Shown piece by piece: positions 19,711-19,774 of a DNA stretch of 19,774 bases. The translations under genes were made by a program, and so were the position numbers. Source of the stretch: Rhypophila decipiens (taxonomy: Eukaryota > Ascomycota > Sordariomycetes > Sordariales > Naviculisporaceae); the NCBI GenBank assembly GCA_033297075.1, contig MU858361.1:1-19774 (forward strand), given 5' to 3'. The notes under the pieces were generated by a model. That model was not told the DNA's origin, did not search any database, and saw only the letters and a list, made by a program, of their open reading frames with translations. Position 1 is the stretch's first letter. Each line of letters opens with the position of its first letter.

Positions 19711-19774
19711 TCTAAGATTTTTCGCCTTTCCCGTTCCACAACACCAAATAATGTTTTCAAAATTCCGAAAAAAA

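Larger units (their letters stand above)
18905..19774. other. Intergenic right end of the window
   Basis: It contains the upstream region of the hypothetical gene and a G/T-rich patch at 19555-19635. The open frames are short and unsupported. No gene is called. Confidence 0.4.

Overview
The window is nuclear DNA of a filamentous ascomycete (Pezizomycotina). The evidence is 54-112 nt spliceosomal introns with GTAAG-type donors and CTAAC-type branch sites, a fungal Zn2Cys6 regulator, a UstYa-family (DUF3328) protein, a PHS-type major facilitator transporter and the end of a pogo/Fot1-type transposase. The genus cannot be named from the sequence.

Layout, left to right. (1) 1-340: the last 75 codons of a pogo/Fot1-type transposase ending in a CCHC zinc knuckle, followed by a duplicated 15-bp subterminal motif. 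(2) 340-3773: a long region without a convincing gene. It holds an AT-rich stretch, a CCAAG-rich degenerate minisatellite at 1173-1326, and the pyrimidine-rich promoter/leader of the next gene. (3) 3774-5907 (+): a two-exon, 692-residue MFS transporter of the phosphate:H+ symporter type. (4) 6999-9720 (-): an eight-exon Zn2Cys6 transcription factor convergent with the transporter. Its final intron cannot be fixed from sequence alone. (5) 9721-11820: intergenic, with a perfect 24-bp inverted repeat (68-bp hairpin) and a 22-bp-period minisatellite. (6) 11821-12776 (-): a three-exon UstYa-like protein with both HxxHC motifs. (7) 13332-14576: decayed ~140-150-bp repeats on both strands, two sets lying head to head between perfect 26-bp inverted arms. 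(8) 14943-16384 (-): a three-exon FAD-dependent monooxygenase. (9) 16250-17800: a diverged tandem duplication of the monooxygenase 5' end plus its upstream region. The outer copy keeps only the 5' end as a pseudogene, and each copy carries a tRNA-like A-box/B-box relic. (10) 18050-18904 (-): an unrecognised 284-residue protein. (11) 18905-19774: intergenic, with a 14-bp tandem repeat and an 18-bp palindrome near the end.

How the genes may work together: a UstYa-like oxidase and a flavin monooxygenase on the same strand, with a Zn2Cys6 regulator and a transporter nearby, is a composition seen in fungal secondary-metabolite loci. No backbone enzyme and no secreted, Kex2-type repeat precursor peptide is visible here. 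A functional cluster is therefore an inference, and any core gene would have to lie outside the window or have decayed. The regulator and transporter could equally be an unrelated nutrient-uptake pair.
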